64,000 nucleotides of DNA, taken from positions 748,496 through 812,495 of the forward strand of contig SDUX01000002.1 of NCBI GenBank assembly GCA_008729055.1, in the 5' to 3' direction. Source of the DNA: Pyropia haitanensis. Lineage: Eukaryota > Rhodophyta > Bangiophyceae > Bangiales > Bangiaceae. The notes under the pieces are model-generated. The model worked only from the letters and a program-made list of their open reading frames with translations. It had not been told where the DNA came from and did no database searches. Each line of letters opens with the position of its first letter. The stretch's first letter is position 1. The position numbers and the translations under genes were made by a program. Positions 43,163-54,012 of this stretch are shown here, piece by piece.

Positions 43163-43793
43163 GGGTGCCCCAGTGGGCGGTCGGCGGCGGCGGGGGCGGG
43201 CGGGGTCGATGGCGTGGCGGAGCGACTTTAGAAAGGGGCGGGAAGCGAGTCGGGGGAGGGGGGGATCCCCTCACCTCGCAGCCTCACCACCGACGTGGCT
43301 GCCCTGGCGCGCAGCCCGCGCATGTCACCGCCGCGCGCGCGCGCCGCGGATCGTGCCGCCCCCGGCGCCGGGCCAGCTCAAGCTGCTCTGCCGGTACAGC
43401 GGGGGGCGCAGGGGAGGACGTACAGAGAGAGGGGAGCCGCCGACCTCCGCAGCCATGGTATAGGAAAGAAGCACAAAAACAACACGGTGGCCGCCCCGCC
43501 ACCCGCCGCGTCCATACCCGCGCGGGGGTACGCACCATCCTACCACACCCCGCCCTCCCGCCACAGCCACCGCACCCCTTTGGGCCGCCGCGGGCCACCA
43601 CGGCGTCCGTCTGCACGGGGATGCCCCGCGTCCCACGAGGCGATCCGCCACCGCTGGCCCGCCCGCTCGCCCGCTCGCCCGTTCCCCCACCGCGCCGCGA
43701 ACGCGCGCGCCCCCTTTCACCGCCCCCTCAGCAGCGAGACGGCCCTGGACGAGGGCCACCCCCACACCCCACCCCCGCCCGCGACTGCGCGCC
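43163..43793. other. ambiguous region after the EPL1 exon
   Basis: Open on several frames. A possible acceptor (CACCTCGCAG near 43281) could begin another exon of the EPL1-like gene, but no domain confirms it. Otherwise noncoding in appearance. Confidence 0.3.
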
Positions 43794-44646
43794 CTAGCTG
43801 CCACCCGTAGGCGCGTCTGAGCCGCTGGGCGTGACCGTCTCCCAAGTGTAAAGCAAACCAGATGGCAATTGGGGGGGGGGCCGGGGGTAGGTATTGGGAT
43901 GGGCCGACCCCCCCCGCCGCCGCCGCTGCCTGCTGGGACATGGGGGGGGGGCGTAGGGCGGCGGGGGAGCCATCGCCAGCGCGGGCGGGCCCCCTGCTGC
44001 CGACGGCCGCGGCGAGCGGGCCGGCGGCTCCGCCGCGGGTGTCCCGGACGAGGCACCACCTACCGAGGGCGCGCCGCCGATACCACCTCCACTTGCGGTA
44101 CCATCGCCGCTGCCGCCGCCGCCAACGCCGCCGCCGCCCCGCGTTGCCGACCACCGGCGGTAGCCGAGCCCCACCGCCGCAGCGGCGGCCACCGCCACCA
44201 CCGCCGCCCCGATGGCAACGCCCACCACTGGACCAGCCGATAGTCCGCCACCGTCGCCAGACCCGTCCGAACCCGACCCCTGCGTCGAGCTGTCGGCCGG
44301 CGGCGGCTTGGGGCCCCTCAGCGCGCACTCTACGCTCCCCGAGTTCGTGTTGACAATCAACCCGTCCTCAATGACCAAGGTCTGTCGCCACGCGCCGTTG
44401 GACCACATGCGAAACAAGAGCCACCGGTCGTCCCCGTTGCGGGCGCCCCGCTCCCGGCCCGGTTCGGTCGGCGCGCCGACGCCCGGCGGCGCGGTGAGCG
44501 CGGAGGGCAGCAGCACGACCGTTGGCGCCGGGGGCTGGGCCCCGACGGGAACCACACCCACCTCAACGTGTCGGGGGAAGGGGGGGAGGTGGGAGATGGG
44601 GGGGTGATGGGGTGGGGAACGGCGGGGGGTGGGGGGACGGGGGGTG

Positions 44647-44682
<36 letters not shown>

Positions 44683-45100
44683 CGGGGGGTCGCACGACAG
44701 CGCCGGGGGGGGTGACGGCGGGTGGGGTGGCGGTAGGGGGGACGACGGCTGGGGGGGCACCCACTGGGGGGGGGGGGGGGCGCCCGCCGGTGGGGGCCTC
44801 GTCGAGCCGAGGCGCTGCGCACGTCGTGGCGGCGACGTCGACGGCGGCGGCAGCGGCGTCGATGAAGGCGGTGGCGGCAGCGGCGGCGGCGGCGGTGGTG
44901 GTAGCGGCGCTGGCGGCGGCGGCGCGCCCACGGTTGGCGCCATCACCGCCCGCGCGCGGGTGGTAGCGGCCGCCGCCCCCGCCGTCGGGGTGGTGGCGGT
45001 GGCCCGCCGCGGGGGTGCCCCCCCCCCCCCCCCCCCCCCGCGGGTCGCGGCAGGCGTCCCCCTGCTGTCCATTGACGCGGAGACGGCGGCGGTGGCGGAA
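43794..45100 (-). CDS. putative type I membrane protein, frame-broken
   Basis: The best-supported part (about 44560-43794) reads DDRWLLFRMWSNGAWRQTLV, IEDGLIVNTNSGSVECALRG, a Ser/Gly linker, one membrane helix ([20 protein letters not shown]) with a basic stop-transfer YRRW, and a Gly/Pro/Ala-rich cytoplasmic tail ending at TAG 43794. Upstream the protein-like frame (SATAAVSASMDSRGTPAAT, then ATATTPTAGAAAATT) differs and is separated by Pro arrays and a G35 run, so at least two homopolymer breaks are needed. No ATG can be fixed and no family is recognised. It reads like a receptor-type wall or surface protein. Confidence 0.4.
44648..44682. repeat. G35 homopolymer
   Basis: Thirty-five consecutive G on the plus strand, inside the proline-coding part of the putative membrane-protein gene on the other strand. 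Confidence 0.95.
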
Positions 45101-45370
45101 GGGCTGGGTGCCACCCACGGCAGCGCGCTCTCTACCTCCCTGCCCCCCCCCCCCCCTCCCCCCCCCCTCCCCCGCTCCGGCCCCCCCTTCCCCCCCGCCC
45201 AGCCGTGGGTGGCACCCGGAAGGGCTGGGTGCCACCCGCGGCAGCGCGCTCTCTACCGCCCTGCCCCCCCCCCCCCTCCCCCCCCCCTCCCCCCGCTCCG
45301 GCCCCCCACTTCCCCCCCGCCCAGCCGTGGGTGGCACCCGGAAGGGCTGGGTGCCACCCGCGGCAACGCC
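45097..45370. repeat. minisatellite, about 121-bp unit, 2.2 copies
   Basis: Copies start at 45097, 45218 and 45340, each opening with GGAAGGGCTGGGTGCCACCC, followed by a C-rich middle. The first two copies are complete; the third ends near 45370. Copies differ by a few bases and C-run length. Confidence 0.9.
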
Positions 45371-45680
45371 GCACCAAACAAGGGGCGGTCCCGCCGACCC
45401 CCGTGGCTGCGGGCTGGCCGCGCGTCGGCAGGCAGTGGTTGAGGCCGGCGGTTGCCTTTATTAGGCGGCCGCCTGTGCTCTGGTTGAGCACACACCTCTG
45501 CAGCCAACGACCACCTCACCGGCCGCCCCCCCCCCCCCCTCCCACATACCCCCTTCCTCCCCCCGCCCCCCCAACCCCCCCCCCCTTCCCGCCCTGCTTC
45601 CGTCGCCTCCCTCCCCACCCCCCCCCCCCCCCCCCCCACCCCCTCCCCCAACCCCCCCCCCCCAACCCCCTGGCCCATCG
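45371..45680. other. intergenic with C-rich runs
   Basis: Between the minisatellite and the transferase start. From 45525 to 45670 it is almost pure C interrupted by A or T. No gene recognised. Confidence 0.5.
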
Positions 45681-47195
45681 ATGTTGGTGGCGGCGGCGGG
45701 GGGGTGCCACCAGCCGCCGACGGCGGCGCCCTGTCTGTGGAGCGGGCGGCGGCGCTCGAGGCGGCCGTCGCGGCCGCGCGGGAGGCGGTCGCGGATCGCG
45801 CCGCCGCGGCGGTGGCGGGCAGGGGGGGGTGGCGTGCGGGCGTGGCCGACGGCAGTGACGTCGGTGGCGGCGGCGACGGTGGCGGCGGCGGCGGCCGCCG
45901 CGGCGGCGGCGGCGGCGGCGACGGTGGCGGGGGTGGTGACGACGGCGGTGGCGGCGGCGGCGACGGCGGCGACGGCGGCGGCGGGCGGCGGTGGGACGAT
46001 GGACTGACGTCCGCCCCTGCCACGCGGCACGCGCCGGCCGCCGCGTGGGTCACCGCCCCTGCCGCGAGCGGCGCGGCCGGCACGCGCGGCGGCCCGTCGG
46101 CGCTCATCCCCGCCGTGCAGCAGCTGTTTGCGGCGATAGGGGATGGGGGAGGCGCCGGCGGCGACGGCGGCGGTGGGCCGCTCGGTGGCCGCTACGCCCC
46201 CGCGCCGCTACCCGTGGCCGCTGGCGGCGGCGGCGGCGGCAGCGGCGGCGGTGGTGGTGGCGGCGGCGGCGGCGGCGGTGGCGGCGGTGGCGCGTGGCCG
46301 CCCCCTCCCCCCACTGGCGAAAGTGGGGGCGTCGGCAGCGGCGCGGGCGGCGCTACCGAGCGGCGTGGTGGGCTTGTTGAGGTGTCCTCGTGGGGGGTCG
46401 CCGGGGGCCGCGGTGCCGACCCGGGTGGCCTCGGTGCGTGGCCGTCTCCCCCGACCGAACCCCGAGAGGGGCACGCCGGCGGCCGTGGAAATGGCAGCAG
46501 CGGTGGTGGCGGCAGCGGTAATGGTGGTGGTGGTGGTGGTGGCGACGGCGGCGGCGGCGGTGGTGGCGGCGATGGTGGTGACCGTGGCGGCGGCGGCAGC
46601 GTCGGTGGTGCCAGTGGAGGCGGCGCCGCCGTCGTCGTGGGTGGCGGTAGCGGCGTGCCCCCGCCGCCGTCGATGCCCCTTGACGCAGGTCCCGGTGGGC
46701 CACGGCCGCCGCTGCCCGGGGCGTACCCTCCGCTAGCGGCCTATCCGCCTCCCCATCCATGGGGAGGCGCGCGGGGTGGCAGGGGCGCCGATGCGGGCGG
46801 CGGTGACCGCGGCGTCTACCCGCACCCGCACGGCCACGGCCACGGCCACGGTCATGGTCACGGCCACGGCCACCCGGCGCAGCAGCACACGGTGGTGCAA
46901 CCACACCCGTCCGGGCACCCGGCGGCGCACCCGCACCGGCACACCCATGCAGGGGGACCCCACCCGCTCGGCGGGCCGCACGCGCTCGGCGGGCCACGAC
47001 CCCACGCGGGCGCTCCGCCCCACCCGCACCCACATCCGCACCTGCCGCGGCACCCGCACGCGGCGGGGCCGGCTGGCCCGCCAGGTCCGGCGGGCGTGGG
47101 CCCACCGCCAGGGGCGGCGGGCGTGCATCCGCCCCACGGGCGGGGGCCGCCGCCACCTCCCTACCGGGGTGGCTCGCCAGGCCCGCCCGGCGGCA

Positions 47196-47235
<40 letters not shown>

Positions 47236-49441
47236 AGCGTTGGGGTATAGGGAGCACGGGCACCCCCCCCCCCGGCGTCCGCCCCGCCGGGGATGGTCGT
47301 CCCCCCTGGGGGCCCCCCTGGGATGCCCCCTCCCTGGGTTCCCCCCGGGATGGGCCTCCCTGGCGTTCCGCCGGGGATGGGCGGCCTGCCGGGTGCCCCG
47401 CCGCCTGGCTCCCCCGCGTATGCCGCCCTCCACGCGTCGTTTGTGGCCGCCCGGCAGCAGCACCTGCAGCACCTGATGATGCTGCAGCAGTGGCGGGTGG
47501 CCGAGGCGGCCCGCTGGGCGGCCGCCGAGGGCGGCGCCGCCGCCGCCGGGGGGGGGGCGCCCCCGCCGGGCGGCCGGCCGGCACCGCCACCTGGCGGAGC
47601 TGCCAGTGGAGGAGGGGGGGGCGGGGGGGACCTCCCGGTCGCGGCGGCGGCAGTGCCTTCGACGCTGCCGCTGGATGCGACCGTGGGCGGGGGCGGTCCT
47701 GGTGCGGGTGTTTTTGCGGCCGAGCCGCCGCCGCCATTGGGGGCGCCGCCATCGGCACCGCACGGTTTAGGCGGTCACCGTGATGGAGATGGCCACGGCG
47801 GGAGCGGCGGGAGCGGCGGGGGCGGGGGCGGCGGTGGCGGGGGCGGCGGTGGCGGCAGTCATGAGGCCCGGTCAGCGCCCGTCGCCAGTCTGCCGACGCC
47901 ACCACCAATCCAGGGAGTGGCGGCCTTGTCGCTCACGGCCACGCCGGCTGCGCCTCCGCCTCCGCTGCTTGCCGCGCCCGCCGCGGTCGCCCCGCCTGCA
48001 GGCACGCCCGTCACGAGTACCCCGCTTGCGGGCGTGCCCGCTGTGACCGCTGCCAACGGGCCAGTGCCGGCGCGGGTGGCCAATGGCGGCGGGGGCGGCG
48101 GCGGCGCGGTCGCGGTGGCGGCGCCAGTGGCTGGCGTTGGTCGGCAGGCAACCGCGGCTGCCGCGCCTGGCGGCGGCGGGGGCGGCGCCCCGCCGGGCCG
48201 CCGCGAGTGGCGGGTGCCGGGCCGCGCGGGCGGTGCCGCGGCCGGCACGGCTGGGGGCGGTGGCGCCGGCGCCGGCGCCGGGCGGCTCAAGCGGGTGACC
48301 CCCCGCACGACCGAGCCACTGCCGACGGCGGCGGTGACGACGACCGTGTCGGTGGCGTTGCTGCAGCTGCTGGACGAGGCGGTCGCCGCGATGGACGCGG
48401 CGGTGCGGCCCGCGGCGGCGGACGGGGAGGCCAAGGCCGCGCTCCTCGCCGCCATTGGGCGCATCTGCCGCGCGGACTTTCGGCTCGCGACCGTGTGGAT
48501 GTTTGGGTCGTCGGGCTCGGGGCTGGGCCTCCGCGGCTCGGACGTGGACTTGTGCATCAGCGTGCCTGCCGCGGCGGCGCGGCACCCCCAGTCGGGCTCC
48601 CTTCTCAGCCGTGCGGGCATCATTCGGCGGCTCGCCTACACCCTCCGCCGCGCGCAGATGGGGGCGGTGGAGGAGCGCCTCCACACGCGTCAACAGCTCG
48701 CCGCTGGTGTGATACAACACGGAACTCCTCGCCACGTACGCGGCGCTCGACGGGCGGGTGCCGCCGCTGGCGCGGTTGGTCAAGGCGTGGGCACGGGGGC
48801 GGGTGATCAACCAGCCTTACCGGGGGACGCTCAGCTCGTACGCTTACGTGCTGCTGCTGCTCTTCTTCCTCCAGACCCGCCCCGTGCCAGTCGTGCCGTG
48901 CCTCCAAGCGCGCGCACGGGAGGTCGCGCTGGCGGATCCGCTCGAGAGCGGGGGGGGTGGCGCCGCCGCCGCCCCCGCGCCGGCCGCCGACCCTGGCGCC
49001 GCTGGCACCGCCGACGTGCCCGTCGTCGTGCACGAGGACGGAAGCCGCTCGCGGATGGTCGACGGGTGGAACACGTACTTTGACACCGACCCGACGGTGC
49101 TGCCCGGCGGCGCCGCCTCCGGCGGGGGCGGCGCCCGCAACACAGACAGCATTGGCCAGCTCTTCCTCGGCTTCCTCCACTACTACGCGTTTGAGTGGGA
49201 CTATGACGCGGCGGTCGTGTCGGTGAGGGCGGGACGGCCGCTGGCCAAGACGTCCAAGGCATGGGACGAGGCGTCGGTGGCGCGCCTCCTCGAGGCGCAG
49301 GCCGCCCAGGCGGTCGCAGACAAGGAGGCCCACGAGGCGTCGGTGGCGCGCCTCCTCGAGGCGCAGGCCGCCCAGGCGGTCGCAGACAAGGAGGCCCACG
49401 AGGCGCGGGCGGCGGCCAACAAGGCACGTGAAGCGGAAGCG

Positions 49442-49474
<33 letters not shown>

Positions 49475-49657
49475 GAGGAAGTGGTGGCGGCCGTCGACGA
49501 CCAGACGGCGGCCGGTGGCAGAAAACACGGCGACGGGCCCGCAGCGGGGGCCACAGACCGGGAGGTGGGGGATCGCGGCGGCGGTGGCCACGGCACCCCC
49601 CCGGGCGGCCGCTGCTGCCCTCCTGGGATGGTGCCGCCGCGTTTGGCCGTCCGCTGA
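45681..49657 (+). CDS. non-canonical poly(A)/uridylyl transferase-like gene, frame-broken
   Basis: The N-terminal half is Gly/Pro/His-rich low complexity. The nucleotidyltransferase core begins near 48350 and shows FGSSGSGLGLRGSDVDLCI, the Pol-beta GS...DxD motif with two metal carboxylates. Further on, TELLATYAALDGRVPP, LVKAWARGRVINQ and TLSSYAYVLLLLFFLQ match the PAP/OAS1-associated domain of TRF4/Cid1-type enzymes, which add A or U tails to RNA. Frames change at C11 (47263-47273; one extra base restores it) and between 48660 and 48716, where the segment expected to hold the third catalytic Asp is not seen. The helical C-terminus has two 22-residue repeats. The start ATG 45681 needs one more base in a nearby G7 run; 45704 GTG is the open alternative. 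Possibly a pseudogene. Confidence 0.6.
49269..49400 (+). repeat. 66-bp in-frame tandem repeat, two copies
   Basis: Nearly identical units encode EASVARLLEAQAAQAVADKEA-type 22-residue helices twice in the transferase C-terminus. The period is a multiple of three, so it lengthens a coiled segment without breaking the frame. Confidence 0.9.
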
Positions 49658-49659
49658 CG

Positions 49660-49851
49660 GTGTTGGAGGTGGCGGTGCCGCCGGGGGGGTGCGGGGGGGT
49701 GTGGGTCGTCGACGCGCTCGTGTGGGGGGGGGGTGCGGCCGGATGGGGTGCCGGCAGAGGCGCGGCTGTTTTTTTTTGGGTGGGGGGGAGGGGGGGGGGG
49801 GACGCGGCTGACTCGGACGTTGACGGCGGCGGCGGTGGCGGCGGTGGCGGT

Positions 49852-49883
<32 letters not shown>

Positions 49884-51112
49884 GTCGTCCTCGACGGACA
49901 CGTCGTCGCCGCCGCGGCGGCACGCGGCGGGCGGCCGCCGCGGCCGCTCCGGCGGGCGGCCACGGCGGCCGTCGGCAGGTGGCCGCGGCGCGTCTCCCCC
50001 CCCCCCGCGGCGGCGGGCGGGCGGTCGGCCAAGCGGCAGCGGTGGCGGCGGGGGGTGCCGCGGCCGACCCGCTCGACGGCTTCCTCGTCGACGATGGCGC
50101 CCGCTGGCCCGCCGCCGCGGGGGGGGCGGCCCGCCGCCCGCGGCTGCGGGGGGGGGGGGGGGAGCGCGCCCGCCGCCGCCGCCAGCGGTCATTGCCGGGG
50201 GCGTCTGGTGGGGGTGGTGGGGGGGTGGGGGGGGGGGGGGCGCCTGGCCGCGGCTGGCACGCCGATACCGGCGGGGGCGGGGGGGGGAGCGAAGATGACT
50301 GGGCGTGGGTGGGTGGGAGGGGGGGGGGGGGGGGTGGGGTAGCTCAGGCGGGTCGGACGCCGACGCTGCCGCCGCGGCGGCTGCTGACGCTGCGCCGCTC
50401 TACCCGCCGCCGTCGCTCGCGCTGACGCCGCTGACGCCGCTGACGCTGCTGGGCGGTAGGGGCGGCGGCGGTGGTGGTGGTGGTGGTGGTGGTGGTGGGG
50501 GAGGGGAGGTGGTGGTGGTGGGGGGGGGAGGTATGGGGGGGAGGAGCGGCGGCGGCGCCGTCGGCGCCGCCTGTCACCCGTGGCCCGCGTCTGCCGCGGC
50601 GGCGGCGGCGGCGGCGGCCGCCGCCGCCACCACCGCCCGCGTCGTGGTGCGGCGGCCCGACCGGGCGGACGAGTGGGTGGTCATCCTCATCCCCGCCGGG
50701 TCCCCCCCCGCCGGCGCGGCCGCCGCGGCGGACGCGGCCACCCCCGGCACCACCGCGTGGCTCACCGCCCGCGTCACCGCCGCGCTCGCCGACGTGCACA
50801 GGGCGGCGGTGGCGGTCGCGCCGCCGGCGGTGGTGCGCGTCGGGCCGCCGCCGCCGCCTGACACGTCCGCGGGGGGGGTCTACGCTGCTGAGGTGGGGGG
50901 GGTGCGCCGGCTGGGGCTCGCCGCCGCGTACGCGGTGACGTGCCGCCGGGGGGGGGGGGGGCGGGGCTGCCGGCCATCGCGGCAGCGTGTTCGGTCGCGG
51001 ACGCGCCCGCCGCTGGCATGGGGGGGGGGGGGGGGGCGCCGCGTGCGCAGAGCCGGGCGGGTCGGAGGAGGCCGCCTCGCAGGAAGAGGCTGCCCGCAGC
51101 GGCGGCGGCGGC

Positions 51113-51153
<41 letters not shown>

Positions 51154-51383
51154 CGACGGCGGCGGCAGCGCGGCGGCGGCCCCCCCCCGGCGGCGGCCCG
51201 TGTGGGGTGGTGGACCTGACGGGTGCCAACGTGGCCGACGCGGACGTTAGGCGGCTGCTCGACACGGCGGCGCGGGCGGCCACGCCGCTGCGCGTGCTGC
51301 GGCTAGCCGCCAACGTGCGGCTGACGGACGCGACGGCGGCGCGGCCGGTGTCCGCCGCCTCCGCGTGCGCTGCCGCCGCGCGA

Positions 51384-51424
<41 letters not shown>

Positions 51425-52150
51425 CGTTGGTGAAGGGGGTGGCGGCTTTGGCGTGGGCGGTACCGGCCTGGGCGGTGGTGCTGGTGGTGGTGGCAATGGT
51501 GGTGCTGGTGCTGCTGGCAGCGACGGCGACGGCACCGGCGACGGCGACGGTGACGGCGACGGTGACGGCGACGGTGAAGGCGACGGCGCCGGCGACGGCA
51601 CCGGCGACGTCCTCGGCGACGACGGCACCGGCGGCGGCGGCGCGGCCGGCGGGGGGGGGGGGGGGTATCCACACGTGCACGCAGGCTGGCGCTGTGGAGG
51701 GGGCGGGGGGGGGAGAGGGGGAGAGGCGGCGGCCCCCCCCGCGGCCGCCGCGCACCCCGCTGCTGCTGCTGCTGCTGCTGCCACCGCCGCCGCGGCGGCC
51801 GCGGGGGTAGAGCCAGTCCCGCCGCCACCGCCGCTGCTCGCGGCTGCGGCGGCGGCGGCGGCGGCGGCCGCGGCGGCGGCGGTTGCCGCCACCGGCGCGC
51901 CGCGTCGGCGGCGGGCGGCCGCGGCGGCGGCGGCGGGTGACCTCGCGCACCTCCGGGCGGCCGCGCGGCGGCGGCCGCGCGGCGGCGGCGGCGGGCGCCC
52001 CACGTGGGTCGGGGGTGTGGCCAGCGCGGGGCGGCGACGGATCCGCCGCGTCGGCGGCGTCCGTCCCCCTCCCACGCTTCCCCCCCGCCCCTCCCGGCGC
52101 GGCCGCCCTCTCGCCACCCCCCGTGGCCGTGCCACGCCGTGTGCCGCGGT
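49660..52150 (+). CDS. LRR-like low-complexity protein region, frame-broken
   Basis: Coding-like codon structure continues after the transferase stop but jumps between frames at G runs. Recognisable pieces: LTVLEVAVPPGGCGGVWVVD (about 49650), DPLDGFLVDDGARWP (about 50070), DEWVVILIPAGSPPAG (about 50670), LADVHRAAVAVAPPAVVRVG (about 50790) and VVDLTGANVADADVRRLL then LRVLRLAANVRLTD (51210-51345). The last resembles one leucine-rich repeat of the RNI/cysteine-containing type. A G40 run (51385-51424) follows. Whether this is one gene, a continuation of the transferase, or two genes cannot be decided. No start codon is proposed. Confidence 0.35.
51385..51424. repeat. G40 homopolymer
   Basis: Forty consecutive G, the longest run in the window, in the LRR-like gene just after the repeat-like segment; strong G-quadruplex potential. 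Confidence 0.95.
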
Positions 52151-52458
52151 TGATCCTTTGGCCGCGGCGCCCGTCTTGCCCTGCCGCCCCTCGCCCCACA
52201 CCCCCCGCCCCTCCACTTGGCCGTCCTCCCCGCCTCCCTCCCTCTCCCCTCCCCCCCACTCTCCCCTCGTCCCCCCCCCTCCTCCCCCCCGCCCTCCCTC
52301 CCCCCTCCCCCCCACACTCTCCTCGTCCTCCCCCCTCCTCCATCCCTCCCTCGCTCTCTCCTCTTCCTCCCCCCTCTCCCCCCCCCCCCCCCCCACCTCA
52401 CCCCCCGGGACCGTTACGGGGACCGTTACGGGCAACCGCCGCGACGGGGCGGCGCACG

Positions 52459-53260
52459 ATGCCCCCCCCCCCCCCCCCCATGGCGGTCACCGCCGTCGTG
52501 CGGGTGCACCCCCACCCGCACCCCGCCGACCCACCGCTGCGCATTGAGCGCCCCCCCCCCAACGGCGGCGCGCCGGTGGTGTGGCTGCCGCCGCCCCCCC
52601 CCCCCCTCAGGCCCACCGCCACCGGTCTCGGCGGCCGCGTCGCGGCGGCGGCGGCGGCGGCCGCCGCGGCGGGCCGCCGCCACGCCGTCGACGCGGTCAT
52701 TACGGGCGGCACGGCGGCGCTGTACGCGGCGGCGGGTGCGCCGGCGGTGGCGGCTGTTGCGGGGGGGGCCGACGCGACGGTGCTGGCGGTGGGGGCGAGC
52801 GGGTCGGGCAAGACGACCGCGTTGATGGGGGGGGTGGGGGGGGGGGGGACGGGGAGGATGGGGGTGGCGGTGCCGCCAACGGGGGGCTCGTGGGGGGGGT
52901 CATCAAGGGGCTTTTTGCGGCCGCCGCGACGGCGGCGGCCGCCGACGCGGCGGTGGCGGCGGCGGCCGACGGCCGCCGTGCCGGGTGGCGAGCCGGTGGG
53001 CGGGGGGGACGCGGAGGTGAACATGGACGTGGTTGACAGTGACGCCGCCGACGACGACGGCGGCGGCATTGCGGGGTGGCGGCCTGTGTCGTGGCCGCTC
53101 GACGACGGGCGGCTGCTCGCAAGGTGGCCGTTGGGTTGTCGTGGCCGCTCGACGACGGGCGGCTGCTCGCAAGGTGGCCGTTGGGTGCTGGGGCGATGGC
53201 GTTGGGCAGCTGCTGGCGTTGGTGCGAGAGTCGGCGCGGCTGCCGACGAGCTCCTCCTGA
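52459..53260 (+). pseudogene. kinesin motor-domain fragment, truncated
   Basis: After ATG 52459 or 52480 the protein resembles the N-terminal third of a kinesin motor: AVTAVVRVHPHP, GRRHAVDAVITGGTAALY, GADATVLAVGASGSGKTTAL with the P-loop, then, after a frame change at the G8/G13 runs (52827-52848), NGGLVGGVIKGLFAAA, which fits the helix following the P-loop. The switch motifs (SSRSH, LVDLAGSE) are not found before the sequence changes character at about 53261. A 50-bp frame-shifting duplication (53089-53186) lies in the rest. The last open frame ends at TGA 53258-53260 after GQLLALVRESARLPTSS. It is probably an interrupted or decayed gene. Confidence 0.52.
53089..53186 (+). repeat. 50-bp tandem duplication
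   Basis: The unit beginning TCGTGGCCGCTCGACGACGG starts at 53089 and again at 53139, nearly perfect over 48 bases. The period is not a multiple of three, so it shifts the reading frame in the kinesin fragment. Confidence 0.9.
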
Positions 53261-53511
53261 AAACCTCCAATCATGTCGAATTTTCAACCCTGAAATTACC
53301 ATATCGTGTCAATTTTGAACAACCAACTACATCTGTTCGATCTGTTCTTTGGAACAATGAAGCAGAACCATGGAATGGTGATGACAGAAGTCATTGGGTA
53401 CTCGAAACTGATGAAGCCACGCATGGAAGATGAAAAGAGTTACAAATATTCATGTATTGGCCCGGTAGGCGGACAAACGGCGCCGAGGAAGGCAAGGAAA
53501 ATTTTTTTTCG

Positions 53512-53520
53512 TATAAAAAA
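53512..53520 (+). promoter_or_regulatory. TATA box of the island genes
   Basis: TATAAAAAA, about 170 bp upstream of the first ATG at 53689, preceded by a T8 run. It is the clearest TATA sequence in the window. Confidence 0.45.
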
Positions 53521-53688
53521 AGGCGCTTGCCGCCCCCCCAGACCCCCACCACTGAGTCGGCAACCGTCCACAGCTCCCACCACGGCCTCCCCACCACCCC
53601 AGTACCTCCCCTTTTACCTCTGGACCCACCCACGACCTGCTCCGCCCCCCACCCCCCGCCCTATACCCCGCCACGCGCCGACGCCATT

Positions 53689-54003
53689 ATGGGCAAGAAG
53701 CTGAACCTGACGCCGGAGGAGAAGCTGGCTCGGCGCCGTGAGCAGGTTCGTCGGAATATGGCGGCCATGCGCTCCCGGCGGAAGACTAATGCGGACGCCG
53801 GCGGCCGCGCTACGGAGGGGTCGCACGCCATCGACGAGGAGGCGTCGGTGGCTGCGGCCGTGGCGGCGGCGGTGGCCCTCTGTGGCGCGCCCGCCACGGT
53901 CGCCCGCTCCGCGCCCGACGCCGGGGCGGTCGCGGCTCACCAAGAGGCCATCCGGACGGGGGCTGAGCGTTGTACTCAGTGCCCCCGGCGCTACAAGACC
54001 TGA
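53689..54003 (+). CDS. small protein with bZIP-like basic region
   Basis: 104 residues from ATG 53689. The N-terminus, TPEEKLARRREQVRRNMAAM followed by RSRRK, resembles a bZIP basic region in its Asn, Ala and Ser-Arg pattern, but no leucine heptads follow. The rest is Ala-rich and ends with a CTQCPRRYKT Cys pair. The stop TGA 54001-54003 is followed by nine bases and then the ATG of the nuclease ORF in the same frame. The two may therefore be one protein interrupted by a stop, with this part as DNA-binding head. Function unknown. Confidence 0.5.
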   Translation: MGKKLNLTPEEKLARRREQVRRNMAAMRSRRKTNADAGGRATEGSHAIDEEASVAAAVAAAVALCGAPATVARSAPDAGAVAAHQEAIRTGAERCTQCPRRYKT

Positions 54004-54012
54004 GCCGCGCGG

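Noticed and set aside
45000..53000. Repeats resembling a CRISPR array
   Set aside because: All repeats are direct tandem or homopolymer without regular unique spacers, and the sequence is eukaryotic.
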